From: Methanomicrobiales archaeon
Lineage (GTDB): Archaea; Halobacteriota; Methanomicrobia; Methanomicrobiales; JACTUA01
Assembly (NCBI GenBank): GCA_028678715.1
Contig: JAJRCY010000025.1
Span: 1-9,370 of the forward strand
Reading direction: 5' to 3'
DNA: 9,370 nucleotides
Part shown: one piece after another, positions 1 through 6,088 of the stretch
How the letters are laid out: every line of letters begins with the position of its first letter
How positions within the stretch are numbered: position 1 is the stretch's first letter
Position numbers and translations under genes: made by a program
The notes under the pieces: model-generated
Told to the model about the DNA's origin: nothing
Seen by the model: only the letters and a program-made list of their open reading frames with translations
Database searches by the model: none

Positions 1-396
1 AACACGATGGACGCCATGCTGGGGTACCGGGACGACAGGGAGCGGCTGGGGTGGGCCCCTGCCCGAATGGATGACCTGGCCACCTTCCTCCCCGCCCGGA
101 TCACCGGTCTTGTCCTCCTGGCCTGGTTCGCCCTCCGCGGCCGGTCCCGTGAGGCCTGGAACGGGCTCCGGGCCGACGCCCGGAAGCGGCCGGGGTGGAA
201 CGGCGGCATTCCCATGGCCCTCATCGCAGGGGGTACCGGTGTCCGTTTCGAGAAACCGGGGGTATACACGATGGGACCGGGCGAACGCACCCTGGAAGAC
301 GGGGGGCCGGAGATCCTGCGCACGGTCCGTTTCGGGGCCCTGGCCTTCACCGTCCTCCTGATCACCGCGCTGGTTTTATTGGGTTCCCCTGCATAG
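1..396 (+). CDS. cbiB: Adenosylcobinamide-phosphate synthase CbiB, C-terminal part (5' end outside window)
   Basis: CbiB/CobD is an integral membrane enzyme that joins adenosylcobyric acid to an aminopropanol (phosphate) side chain late in cobalamin synthesis. The frame is open from base 1 (it begins N-T-M-D-A-M), so the gene starts upstream and about 131 C-terminal residues are visible. Family landmarks are the N-T-x-D-A-M-x-G-Y-R stretch at the start, the A-R-x-D-D-L-x-x-x-x-P-A-R-I-T-G-L segment leading into a hydrophobic helix (bases about 85-155), the D-A-R-K-R-P-x-x-N-G-G-I-P block, and [14 protein letters not shown]. A last hydrophobic helix closes the protein (bases about 325-390). 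The internal ATG at base 7 is not the real start because homology continues upstream of it. The stop lies 10 bases before pdxS, so the two are probably co-transcribed. The call rests on recognised family motifs, not a database search. Confidence 0.88.
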   Translation, partial: NTMDAMLGYRDDRERLGWAPARMDDLATFLPARITGLVLLAWFALRGRSREAWNGLRADARKRPGWNGGIPMALIAGGTGVRFEKPGVYTMGPGERTLEDGGPEILRTVRFGALAFTVLLITALVLLGSPA

Positions 397-406
397 AGTA
401 CGTGCC

Positions 407-1303
407 ATGAAACTGGAGGAACTGAGGTTCGGCACCGAGCTCCTGAAGCGGGGCTTTGCATCCATGCAGAAGGGGGGGGTGATCATGGATGTGGTCAACG
501 CCGACCAGGCCCGCGTGGCAGAGGAGGCGGGCGCCGTTGCCGTGATGGCCCTGGAGAGGGTCCCGGCCGACATCAGGAAGGCGGGCGGCGTGGCCCGGAT
601 GGCGGACCCGGCCCGGATCACCGAGATCATGGAGGCAGTCTCGATCCCGGTGATGGCCAAGGTCCGGATCGGCCACTTCGTGGAAGCGCAGGTGCTGGAG
701 GCACTCGCCGTGGACATGATTGACGAGAGCGAGGTGCTGACCCCGGCGGACGAGCAGTTCCACATCGACAAGACGAAGTTCACGGTGCCCTTCGTCTGCG
801 GGGCCCGGGACCTGGGGGAGGCCCTCCGGCGGATCCGCGAGGGAGCAGCCATGATCCGGACAAAGGGTGAGGCAGGGACCGGAAACGTGGTGGAGGCGGT
901 CCGGCACATGAGGAACATCATGGGGGAGATCCGGGCGCTGCAGGGCCGGAGCCGGCAGGAGATGGCAGACCGGGCCCGGGCGCTGGAGGCTCCCGTGGAG
1001 CTGGTCATTGAGTGCGCCGAGCGGGGCCGACTGCCTGTCGTGAACTTCTCGGCAGGCGGCATCGCCACGCCGACGGACGCCGCCATGATGATGCAGCTCG
1101 GGGCCGACGGTGTCTTCGTGGGCTCCGGTATCTTCCTCTCCTCCAATCCCTCCCGGATGGCCCGGGCTATTGTGGAAGCAGTCCACCACTACGATGACCC
1201 GAAGGCCATCGCCGACGCCAGCCGGGATCTGGGCGAGGCCATGAAGGGTCTGGACATCCACCTGCTCGCAAAGGAAGAGGTGCTGCAGACCCGTGGGCGT
1301 TAG
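407..1303 (+). CDS. pdxS: Pyridoxal 5'-phosphate synthase subunit PdxS
   Basis: PdxS is the (beta/alpha)8-barrel synthase that condenses ribose 5-phosphate, glyceraldehyde 3-phosphate and ammonia into PLP, working with the glutaminase PdxT as a 12+12 cytoplasmic complex. The 298-residue product is full length. Visible landmarks are Q-K-G-G-V-I-M-D (catalytic Asp28), [10 protein letters not shown] (Lys85, which forms the first Schiff base), R-T-K-G-E-A-G-T-G (Lys153, the second lysine, plus the phosphate loop), and [10 protein letters not shown] with [12 protein letters not shown] as the C-terminal phosphate-binding strands. The ATG at 407 matches the usual N-terminus, and no upstream alternative fits. 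No strong Shine-Dalgarno sequence is visible. A T-rich stretch (about 372-380) in the end of cbiB could be a weak internal promoter, but read-through from cbiB is the simpler view. A G8 run (472-479) encodes the conserved K-G-G-V. Confidence 0.97.
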   Translation: MKLEELRFGTELLKRGFASMQKGGVIMDVVNADQARVAEEAGAVAVMALERVPADIRKAGGVARMADPARITEIMEAVSIPVMAKVRIGHFVEAQVLEALAVDMIDESEVLTPADEQFHIDKTKFTVPFVCGARDLGEALRRIREGAAMIRTKGEAGTGNVVEAVRHMRNIMGEIRALQGRSRQEMADRARALEAPVELVIECAERGRLPVVNFSAGGIATPTDAAMMMQLGADGVFVGSGIFLSSNPSRMARAIVEAVHHYDDPKAIADASRDLGEAMKGLDIHLLAKEEVLQTRGR

Positions 1304-1883
1304 GATCGGGGTGCTGGACCTCCAGGGGGATGTCTCCGAGCACCTCCTGGCCTTCCGGGAAGCCCTGGCCCTGGCAGGGAGGGACCGGGGATCTTCCGTG
1401 GTCCCGATCCGGTCGGCAGGAGAGATCACCGGTTGCGACGGCCTGGCGGTCCCCGGCGGGGAATCCACCACCATTGCACGGATGGTGGACCGGAAGGGCA
1501 TGCGAAAGCCCATCCTGGAATTTCCGGGGGGCATCTTTGCCACCTGTGCAGGCCTGATCCTGCTTGCTTCAGCGGTGGAGGATGACCGGCGCTTCTCACC
1601 GCTGGGCATCCTGGACGTGACCGTGCGCCGGAACGCCTTCGGCCGCCAGCGGGAGTCCTTTGAGCAGGACCTCCGGTTCCAGGGGGAGGATGAGCCCTTC
1701 CATGCGGTCTTCATCCGGGCGCCGGTGATCACCCGCACGGGTGCACGGGTCCGGATCCTGGCCCGGATCCCCCGGGGGATCGTCGCGGTGGCGCAGGAGC
1801 GTCACCTGGGTGTGGCGTTCCACCCGGAGCTCTCCCGGGACCGGCGGCTCCACCTGAAATTCCTGGAAGGGCTGCAGGTCTGA
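1293..1883 (+). CDS. pdxT: Pyridoxal 5'-phosphate synthase glutaminase subunit PdxT
   Basis: PdxT is a class I glutamine amidotransferase that hydrolyses glutamine and channels ammonia to PdxS. The 196-residue product begins with the family hallmark [10 protein letters not shown]. It carries the oxyanion P-G-G-E-S-T motif (54-59), the nucleophile in A-T-C-A-G-L (Cys85), the R-N-A-F-G-R-Q segment (113-119), and the His177/Glu179 pair in F-H-P-E-L, so the catalytic triad is complete. The residue two before the nucleophile is Ala where Gly (G-T-C-A-G) is commoner, probably a neutral change. The start is a GTG at 1293, overlapping the pdxS end by 11 bases in another frame; a purine-rich GGAAGAGG at 1273-1280 is a plausible ribosome site though rather far upstream. 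The overlap implies translational coupling with pdxS. Confidence 0.95.
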   Translation: MGVRIGVLDLQGDVSEHLLAFREALALAGRDRGSSVVPIRSAGEITGCDGLAVPGGESTTIARMVDRKGMRKPILEFPGGIFATCAGLILLASAVEDDRRFSPLGILDVTVRRNAFGRQRESFEQDLRFQGEDEPFHAVFIRAPVITRTGARVRILARIPRGIVAVAQERHLGVAFHPELSRDRRLHLKFLEGLQV

Positions 1884-1901
1884 CCCGGGATTTTTCCCGG
1901 G
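1884..1901 (+). terminator. Perfect 7-bp hairpin directly after the pdxT stop
   Basis: CCCGGGA and TCCCGGG form a perfect seven-pair stem around a TTTT loop, beginning on the first base after the pdxT stop codon. No T-run follows, so it does not look like a typical archaeal U-tract terminator. It may instead protect or process the 3' end of the cbiB-pdxST message. The symmetry is certain; the function is inferred. Confidence 0.4.
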
Positions 1902-1971
1902 CATTGTACACCGGCAGGGGACCGATCCATGCCTCTATGTACCGGGAGGGACAAGATCTCGTCGCGGTACC

Positions 1972-3267
1972 ATGTTTGTCAAGACCCTCCTCCCCACGGA
2001 CTTCTCACCGGATGCGCGGGCAGCCACCGGCTGCCTGGCGCAGGTGCCCGGGATCGTTGAGGTGGTGCTCCTCCACGTCCTTCAGGCGAATGACGACGGG
2101 GATCTCGCCCGGAAGGTGGAGGCTGCACGGCAGGAGCTCCAGAAGGACCAGGAGGACCTCTCCGCCGCGGGCGTGAAGGTCCGGACACGGGTGGAAGTGG
2201 CCCGCCCCGGCCGGGTCCCGGAAGCCATCCTCAGGGCGGCGGCAGAGGAGAAGGCCTCGGCCATCGCCATGGGGGCGCGGGGCCTCTCCCCCCTCAGGCG
2301 CTACCTGCTGGGCTCCATCTCCTCGGCTGTCCTGCAGGATGCCCGGTGCCACGTCCTCCTCTTCCGCCACCTGCCCGTCACCGCCGATGGGGTCGACCCC
2401 CGGTTCTGCCGGCTGGTGCTCTCCCGCATCCTCTGCCCGGTGGACTTCTCCAAGCCCTCGTACGAGCTGATGGAGGCGGTGAAGGAGCAGCCGGGGTCCG
2501 GGGAGGTCGTGCTGGTGCACGTCGTTCCGCGGGGGGTCACTCTCCCGGGCCAGGGCGGGGGGATGGAGCGGGTCCAGGCATCGATCCAGGACCTGGCGGC
2601 GCGGCTCGACGGCTCCCGGAAGGGGGTGCAGGCCATCGTCCGCACGGGAGACCCGGTCCGCGAGATCCTCTCTGCCGCGGAGGAGGCGGACGCCTCCCTG
2701 ATCCTCATCCCCCGGTACGGCCACAAGGACTACATGAAGTCCGTCGCCATAGGGAGCACCGCGGCCGCCGTGGCGGCGGGATCGGACCGCCCGGTGCTGG
2801 TACGGTTCCCCCAGGTGCACCTGGAGATCACGTCACGGGAGCTCACCCCTGCCGAGTTCCCCCTGGCAGACCGCCTCTGGGAGTACTACCACGGGCAGAA
2901 GGGCGATCCGGCCACGGACCGCATCTTCGGGGTCTGGGTCGAGGGAGCCTTCGCCGCCGTGGCCCGCTGCCGCCTCCACCCGGAAGGGGGCGAGGTGGAT
3001 GCCGTCTTCACTCCCGAGGAGTTCCGGAACCGGGGCTACGCCCGGAAGGCCATGCGGGTGCTGGTGGATGCCTGCGGTGACCGGACCCTCTACATGCACT
3101 CGGTGGCCAGCCTGGAGCCTTTCTACCGTACCTTCGGCTTCGACGTGATCCCGGAGAAGGACCTCCCGCCAATGATCAGGGACCGGTACGCATTTGCGGA
3201 AGGGCACCTGAAAGAAGCACACGTGACGCCGATGAAGCGGGTGCCGTCCGAACCGGTCCGGCAGTGA
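1972..3267 (+). CDS. Usp-Usp-GNAT fusion: tandem universal stress domains with C-terminal N-acetyltransferase
   Basis: The 431-residue protein has three domains. Usp 1 (about 1-133) starts V-K-T-L-L-P-T-D-F-S (Asp10) and has an intact ATP-binding signature, G101-x2-G104-x9-G114-S115. Usp 2 (about 148-279) starts I-L-C-P-V-D-F-S (Asp158), but its equivalent loop, I-P-R-Y-G-H-K-D-Y-M-K-S-V-A-I-G-S, lacks the first Gly and has ten spacer residues, so its ATP binding is doubtful. GNAT (about 284-421) has the acetyl-CoA pyrophosphate loop R352-N-R-G355-Y-A357 after V-D-A-V-F-T-P-E-E-F, followed by S-V-A-S-L-E-P-F-Y-R-T-F-G-F, the motif B region. No signal peptide or membrane segment is seen, so it should be cytoplasmic. 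The acetyl acceptor is unknown; regulation of acetylation by nucleotide binding is inference. The ATG at 1972 fits the Usp N-terminus. No good ribosome site precedes it. It lies 88 bases after pdxT and may have its own promoter. Confidence 0.88.
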   Translation: MFVKTLLPTDFSPDARAATGCLAQVPGIVEVVLLHVLQANDDGDLARKVEAARQELQKDQEDLSAAGVKVRTRVEVARPGRVPEAILRAAAEEKASAIAMGARGLSPLRRYLLGSISSAVLQDARCHVLLFRHLPVTADGVDPRFCRLVLSRILCPVDFSKPSYELMEAVKEQPGSGEVVLVHVVPRGVTLPGQGGGMERVQASIQDLAARLDGSRKGVQAIVRTGDPVREILSAAEEADASLILIPRYGHKDYMKSVAIGSTAAAVAAGSDRPVLVRFPQVHLEITSRELTPAEFPLADRLWEYYHGQKGDPATDRIFGVWVEGAFAAVARCRLHPEGGEVDAVFTPEEFRNRGYARKAMRVLVDACGDRTLYMHSVASLEPFYRTFGFDVIPEKDLPPMIRDRYAFAEGHLKEAHVTPMKRVPSEPVRQ

Positions 3268-3271
3268 ATCC

Positions 3272-3290
3272 CGGGGATGTGTGGTCCCCG
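3272..3290 (+). terminator. Weak 6-bp hairpin after the Usp-GNAT gene
   Basis: CGGGGA (3272-3277) can pair with TCCCCG (3285-3290) around a seven-base loop, starting five bases after the stop of the Usp-GNAT gene. The sequence that follows is pyrimidine-rich (gttccttcccc) but has no T-run. It could mark the transcript end before the ABC exporter promoter; support is structural only. Confidence 0.3.
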
Positions 3291-3350
3291 AACCGGCACC
3301 GTTCCTTCCCCTGCCGTGCGGTCCTCGGGATCCAGCCCTCCGGCTTTTCT

Positions 3351-3368
3351 GCCAAATGTCTATAAGGG
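3351..3368 (+). promoter_or_regulatory. Archaeal BRE/TATA-type promoter for the ABC exporter genes
   Basis: GCCAAATG followed by TCTATAAG resembles a TFB-recognition element plus TATA box. The centre of the AT-rich core (about 3363) lies about 27 bases before the ATPase start codon at 3390. Archaeal transcription normally begins about 25-27 bases downstream of the TATA centre, so the message would start at or within a base or two of the ATG, giving a leaderless transcript. This agrees with the absence of a Shine-Dalgarno site before that ATG. The rest of the 122-base gap (3268-3389) shows only the hairpin at 3272-3290. Confidence 0.55.
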
Positions 3369-3389
3369 TACTGAAGCAACCGTACAGGT

Positions 3390-4439
3390 ATGGAATCTGT
3401 TCCCGGGATCTCAGGCAGGGCCGGAGCTTCTCCGGGTTCCCCGCCCTCAGGGGGGAATGACCGGATCATCCGGATCCAGCACCTCTCGAAGGTCTTCCGG
3501 GAGAAGAACCGGTCCGTGACCGCGGTGGACGATGTCTCGTTCGATGTCTTCAGCGGGGAGATCTTCGGTCTTCTGGGCCCGAACGGCGCAGGAAAGAGCA
3601 CCCTGATCCGGATCCTGACCACACTCCTGCAACCCACGTCTGGCAGTGCCTGGGTGGACAGGTACCAGGTGACAAAGAAGGACGAGGAGATCCGGGGAAT
3701 CATCGGGGTCTGCCCCCAGAACAGCACCCTGGACGTGGAACTCACCGCCTACGACAACCTGGAGTTCTACGGGAAACTGCTGAACGTGGAGGAAGGGATC
3801 CTGCACGACCGGGTGATGCAGCTCCTGGAGATGGTGGATCTCACTGACCGGGCCCACATGCCGGTGCGGACTTTCTCCGGCGGCATGAAGAGGAAACTGG
3901 AGATCGTCCGGGCCTTCCTTCACCGGCCGCTGATCCTGTTCCTGGATGAGCCCACCATTGGCCTTGACCCCGATTCCCGGTGGGAGGTATGGGAACAGAT
4001 AGAGAAGCTCAATGCCGAAAGGACCACCATCATCCTCACCACCCACTACATGGAAGAAGCGGAGAAGCTCTGCCACCGCATCGCGTTCATGGACAGGGGG
4101 CGGCTCATCGCTCTGGATACGCCCGAGAACCACAAGCGGGCCATCCCTGCAGGGGATCTCATCGAGATAGGCTTTGAGACGATGAAGGAGGGCCTGCTTT
4201 CGGCCCTCACGGCGACAGGCCTTGTCAAGTCGGCGGAAGCAAAGGACAACCGGGTCATCATCTCGGCCCTGAACGGGAGCAGGGTTCTCCCCTCCATCAT
4301 CGCGGTCTTTGAAAAATTCTCGATGCCCATGACATCCATCTCCATCCGATCCCCCACCCTCGAGGATGTGTTCATCTACCTCACCGGGAGGAAGCTGGAT
4401 GCGGGGAATGGCGACGTTCCCACGGGCGGCGGGAGGTAG
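3390..4439 (+). CDS. ABC exporter ATP-binding protein, DrrA/daunorubicin-resistance type
   Basis: This is the ATPase of an ABC-2 exporter, acting as a cytoplasmic homodimer under the membrane partner encoded next to it. The 349-residue product has all nucleotide-binding motifs: Walker A G63-P-N-G-A-G-K-S-T71, Q-loop Gln110 (V-C-P-Q-N), signature F-S-G-G-M (162-166), Walker B L-I-L-F-L-D-E-P with Asp186 and Glu187, D-loop G-L-D-P and H-loop His219 (T-T-H-Y-M). The C-terminal extension with T-L-E-D-V-F-I-Y-L-T-G-R is typical of the DrrA group. The first ~24 residues are a Gly/Ser/Pro-rich tail before the usual I-I-R-I-Q-H-L-S-K-V-F start. The nearby ATG at 3457 is out of frame and no good in-frame start exists closer to the domain, so the ATG at 3390, which fits the TATA spacing, is chosen. 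The substrate cannot be read from sequence. Confidence 0.92.
   Translation: MESVPGISGRAGASPGSPPSGGNDRIIRIQHLSKVFREKNRSVTAVDDVSFDVFSGEIFGLLGPNGAGKSTLIRILTTLLQPTSGSAWVDRYQVTKKDEEIRGIIGVCPQNSTLDVELTAYDNLEFYGKLLNVEEGILHDRVMQLLEMVDLTDRAHMPVRTFSGGMKRKLEIVRAFLHRPLILFLDEPTIGLDPDSRWEVWEQIEKLNAERTTIILTTHYMEEAEKLCHRIAFMDRGRLIALDTPENHKRAIPAGDLIEIGFETMKEGLLSALTATGLVKSAEAKDNRVIISALNGSRVLPSIIAVFEKFSMPMTSISIRSPTLEDVFIYLTGRKLDAGNGDVPTGGGR
4432..4437 (+). promoter_or_regulatory. Shine-Dalgarno site for the ABC permease, overlapping the ATPase stop
   Basis: GGAGGT lies seven bases before the permease ATG at 4445, and its last base is the first base of the ATPase TAG stop. It is the clearest ribosome-binding site in the window and suggests re-initiation coupling, which would keep the two exporter subunits in proportion. 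Confidence 0.65.
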
Positions 4440-4444
4440 GAGCG

Positions 4445-5533
4445 ATGATTCGGGGTGCGGTCGCCATCTTCACCCGGGACTTCAAGAAGTTCCTCTCCAA
4501 CCCCTTTGTCATCGTCATGACCCTTTTTATGCCGGTCATGTACCTGGTGATCTTCGGGAATGCGATGGGGGGAACCATCACCCACATCCCCATCGGAGTG
4601 GTCCAGGACCAGCCCTACATGACGGAAACTCCCCTTTTCACCGCTGCCGTGGAAGAGATCCGGAATTTCCACCAGCCGGACAAGCCCAGCATGTTCGATG
4701 TGACGATATACTCCTCTGAAGAGGTTGCCAAACTGGCCCTCTCCCAGGGCCGTATCTCGGCGGCCGTGATCTTCCCTTCGGAACTATCGGCAGATCATGT
4801 CGTGAGGGTCTATGAGGACAGCTCCGACTACATGGTCCCATCCCTCATCGAGGCGGGTATCTCCTCAGCGATGGCCGGGACCGGATCCCCGGACCCCGTA
4901 GCCATCAACCGGATCTACGGGCAGATTGACTACATCCAGTTCTTTGGCGTGGGTGTCATTGTCATGGCCATCTTCATGACCACGATGATGGGCGGGGCCT
5001 TCGCCCTGATCCGGGACCGGGAGCTGGGGATCATTGAAGGCTACCTGGTCACCCCCGTGAAGAGGTCCAGCATCATCCTGGGAACGATTGGCAGTACCAC
5101 CGTCCGGGCATTCCTGGCCGGTGTCATCATCTTCATCTTCGATATCCTCATCACGGGTGTCGCGGTCCGGCGCATCGAGGACTTCCTGCTGGTGCTCATC
5201 GTGATCTTCATCGCGAGCATCGGCGTGACCAGCCTTGTCGTGGCCCTGGCCTCCCGGTTCTCCACCCAGCAGGAGTACGCGTCCGTCGTCGCATTCTTCA
5301 ACCTGATCCTCTTTATGACGAGCGGTGCGTTCTACCCCACTATCGGCATGCCAGGCTGGCTCAGCTGGATCGCCTGGTTCAATCCAGAAGCCTATACCGT
5401 GCATGCCCTGCGGAGCATCATCCTCAGGGGCCAGGGCATTGACATCATCGGGACGGATCTCGTGGCACTCGGCATCTTCTCCACCCTCGCCATCTTCCTG
5501 GGCATCGCCACCTACCGCCGGACGCTGGAGTAG
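4445..5533 (+). CDS. ABC-2 type exporter permease (DrrB/YhhJ-like)
   Basis: This is the membrane half of the exporter encoded with the ATPase upstream, five bases after its stop. The 362-residue product has the ABC-2 layout: a short cytoplasmic N-terminus, a first membrane helix (about 20-40), a large extracytoplasmic domain (about 41-165) and then five more hydrophobic helices (about 166-186, 219-240, 247-268, 279-299 and 338-356). Between helices 2 and 3 lies the conserved cytoplasmic segment A-L-I-R-D-R-E-L-G-I-I-E-G-Y-L-V-T-P-V, thought to contact the ATPase. F-Y-P-T-I-G-M-P-G-W-L-S-W-I-A-W-F-N-P, before the last helix, is typical of ABC-2 permeases. One ATPase and one permease gene suggest homodimers of each. 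Exported substrates in the family include antibiotics, lipids and polysaccharides; none can be chosen here. Confidence 0.9.
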   Translation: MIRGAVAIFTRDFKKFLSNPFVIVMTLFMPVMYLVIFGNAMGGTITHIPIGVVQDQPYMTETPLFTAAVEEIRNFHQPDKPSMFDVTIYSSEEVAKLALSQGRISAAVIFPSELSADHVVRVYEDSSDYMVPSLIEAGISSAMAGTGSPDPVAINRIYGQIDYIQFFGVGVIVMAIFMTTMMGGAFALIRDRELGIIEGYLVTPVKRSSIILGTIGSTTVRAFLAGVIIFIFDILITGVAVRRIEDFLLVLIVIFIASIGVTSLVVALASRFSTQQEYASVVAFFNLILFMTSGAFYPTIGMPGWLSWIAWFNPEAYTVHALRSIILRGQGIDIIGTDLVALGIFSTLAIFLGIATYRRTLE

Positions 5534-5551
5534 CCTGGTTTATTCCGGTAC

Positions 5552-5575
5552 GGGGTCGCCCCAAGGGGCGGTCCT
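5552..5575 (+). terminator. Terminator-like hairpin of the ABC exporter operon
   Basis: Bases 5552-5562 pair with 5565-5575 in an 11-pair helix with G-U wobbles, whose core is CGCCCC/GGGGCG. The apical pair would open to give a CAAG loop. It starts 19 bases after the permease stop. The downstream sequence is pyrimidine-rich (cctcttaccct) without a true T-run, so it may stabilise the 3' end as much as terminate transcription. Confidence 0.45.
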
Positions 5576-5612
5576 CTTACCCTCCGGTCCCAGGCACCAT
5601 CTGCCCGTCCTT

Positions 5613-5649
5613 GATGCAGACCGGTGGACGTTCACTGGGATTCTGCATC
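5613..5649 (+). repeat. 8-bp inverted repeat interlocked with the next hairpin
   Basis: GATGCAGA (5613-5620) is perfectly complementary to TCTGCATC (5642-5649). The second arm lies inside the loop region of the hairpin at 5626-5684 while the first arm lies outside it, so in RNA the two helices would form a pseudoknot or be mutually exclusive. A further copy of TTCTGCAT occurs at 5887-5894. Confidence 0.45.
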
Positions 5650-5684
5650 CGCCACGCCGCCGCGGGTGGTTCCGGTGAGCGTTC
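5626..5684 (+). repeat. Long imperfect hairpin, 13 or more consecutive pairs
   Basis: Bases 5626-5638 (GGACGTTCACTGG) pair with 5672-5684 (CCGGTGAGCGTTC) in 13 consecutive pairs, three of them G-U. In RNA, weaker pairing continues inward by up to four pairs. The loop is about 33 bases and holds the CCGCC/GGTGG complementarity. Because wobble pairs are used on the + strand, the structure reads better as + strand RNA than as a DNA palindrome. Confidence 0.45.
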
Positions 5685-5727
5685 CCCGTGGTGTTATTCT
5701 CTAGGGTGTGTACTACTGGGACGCTCT

Positions 5728-5746
5728 CGGGGGTTCACCACCCCCG
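5728..5746 (+). repeat. 7-bp GC hairpin
   Basis: CGGGGGT (5728-5734) pairs perfectly with ACCCCCG (5740-5746) around the loop TCACC. It superficially resembles a tRNA T-arm but lacks the needed loop residues and any cloverleaf around it. Its function is unknown. Confidence 0.45.
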
Positions 5747-5765
5747 CCGCGTGGGCACCCCCCGC

Positions 5766-5807
5766 CGGTTTCCTGCTGGAGGAGGTTCATCTCCGATTGG
5801 GAAACCG
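5766..5807 (+). repeat. Two-level hairpin, outer 8-bp stem with inner GGAG/CTCC stem
   Basis: CGGTTTCC (5766-5773) is perfectly complementary to GGAAACCG (5800-5807). Inside it, GGAG (5781-5784) pairs with CTCC (5791-5794). The nesting gives a stem with an internal loop, as in structured RNAs, but no known family was recognised. Confidence 0.4.
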
Positions 5808-5828
5808 AACAACTGGCTATCCTCGCTA

Positions 5829-5848
5829 GGGGAGGGGCCGGGAGGGGG
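5829..5848 (+). other. G-quadruplex motif (G4-A-G4-CC-G3-A-G5)
   Basis: Four G-runs of 4, 4, 3 and 5 bases are separated by loops of only 1, 2 and 1 bases. This fits the canonical G3+N1-7 rule with very short loops, which favour stable parallel quadruplexes. The last two runs also form the left arm of the hairpin at 5839-5862, so quadruplex and hairpin exclude each other. Confidence 0.55.
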
Positions 5849-5862
5849 CAGGCCCCCTCCCG
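5839..5862 (+). repeat. 11-bp perfect GC palindrome
   Basis: Bases 5839-5849 are the exact reverse complement of 5852-5862, with only AG between them. The core is GGGAGGGGGC and GCCCCCTCCC. The structure is symmetric on both strands, so it could act in either convergent transcript. The two-base loop means one or two apical pairs must open. Confidence 0.55.
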
Positions 5863-5929
5863 CACCCATTCGAAGATCCTCCGTGGTTCTGCATATCCAC
5901 AAGAAACCAACAATCAGTCTATCCTCATG

Positions 5930-5956
5930 CAGGGGGGGACCGCAGGTCCCCCCCTG
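5930..5956 (+). repeat. 11-bp perfect GC palindrome with CGCAG loop
   Basis: CAGGGGGGGAC (5930-5940) is the exact reverse complement of GTCCCCCCCTG (5946-5956), with the loop CGCAG. It is the strongest isolated hairpin in the gap. On the + strand a T5 run follows 22 bases later (5979-5983), too far for a classical terminator. Its character resembles dispersed palindromic elements of GC-rich genomes, but only one such copy is in this window. Confidence 0.55.
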
Positions 5957-6006
5957 GAGCGTCTCACCGGAAGGAGAATTTTTCCTACCACCGGGAATTC
6001 ACGAGG

Positions 6007-6016
6007 GAACATGTTC
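6007..6016. repeat. Perfect 10-base palindrome GAACATGTTC
   Basis: GAACATGTTC is its own reverse complement and lies 80 bases beyond the pyrophosphatase stop codon. Such sites can be operators, but there is no start codon or TATA box close by that would make this one plausible. It is recorded as a sequence fact only. Confidence 0.3.
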
Positions 6017-6080
6017 GCAGGTCTTTGTGATACCCGGTCTCGTCAGAACAGGGCACCTCCCGTCCACAGGAGTGCTGCAG

Positions 6081-6088
6081 TAAAAAAC
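6081..6088 (-). terminator. T6-tract terminator of the pyrophosphatase gene
   Basis: Reading the - strand, the stop codon of the pyrophosphatase gene is followed by CCCCCCTG and then TTTTTT (6082-6087). Archaeal RNA polymerase stops at short U-tracts without needing a hairpin, so this position, eight bases after the stop, is a credible terminator. Confidence 0.5.

Noticed and set aside
472..479. G8 run in pdxS as a sign of frameshift or phase variation
   Set aside because: It encodes the invariant K-G-G-V of the family in frame, and the gene is intact; the run follows from the protein sequence in a GC-rich genome.
362..1738. Long - strand open frame (458 codons) opposite pdxS and pdxT
   Set aside because: The + strand encodes two textbook enzymes with complete active sites over the same bases. 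The antisense product has no recognisable domain and a shadow-like composition; long antisense frames are expected in GC-rich DNA.
2005..2820. - strand open frame opposite the Usp-GNAT gene
   Set aside because: The product is rich in Gly, Arg, Pro and His, with no motif, and it is fully explained as the reverse of a well-supported coding region.
5729..5745. tRNA T-arm look-alike (five G, seven-base loop, five C)
   Set aside because: The loop lacks the invariant A at position 58, and no acceptor, D-arm or anticodon arm can be placed around it.
5590..5960. RNase P RNA, SRP RNA or a C/D box RNA
   Set aside because: None of the conserved signatures (P4 core of RNase P, the helix 8 core of SRP RNA, paired C and D boxes) was found on either strand.
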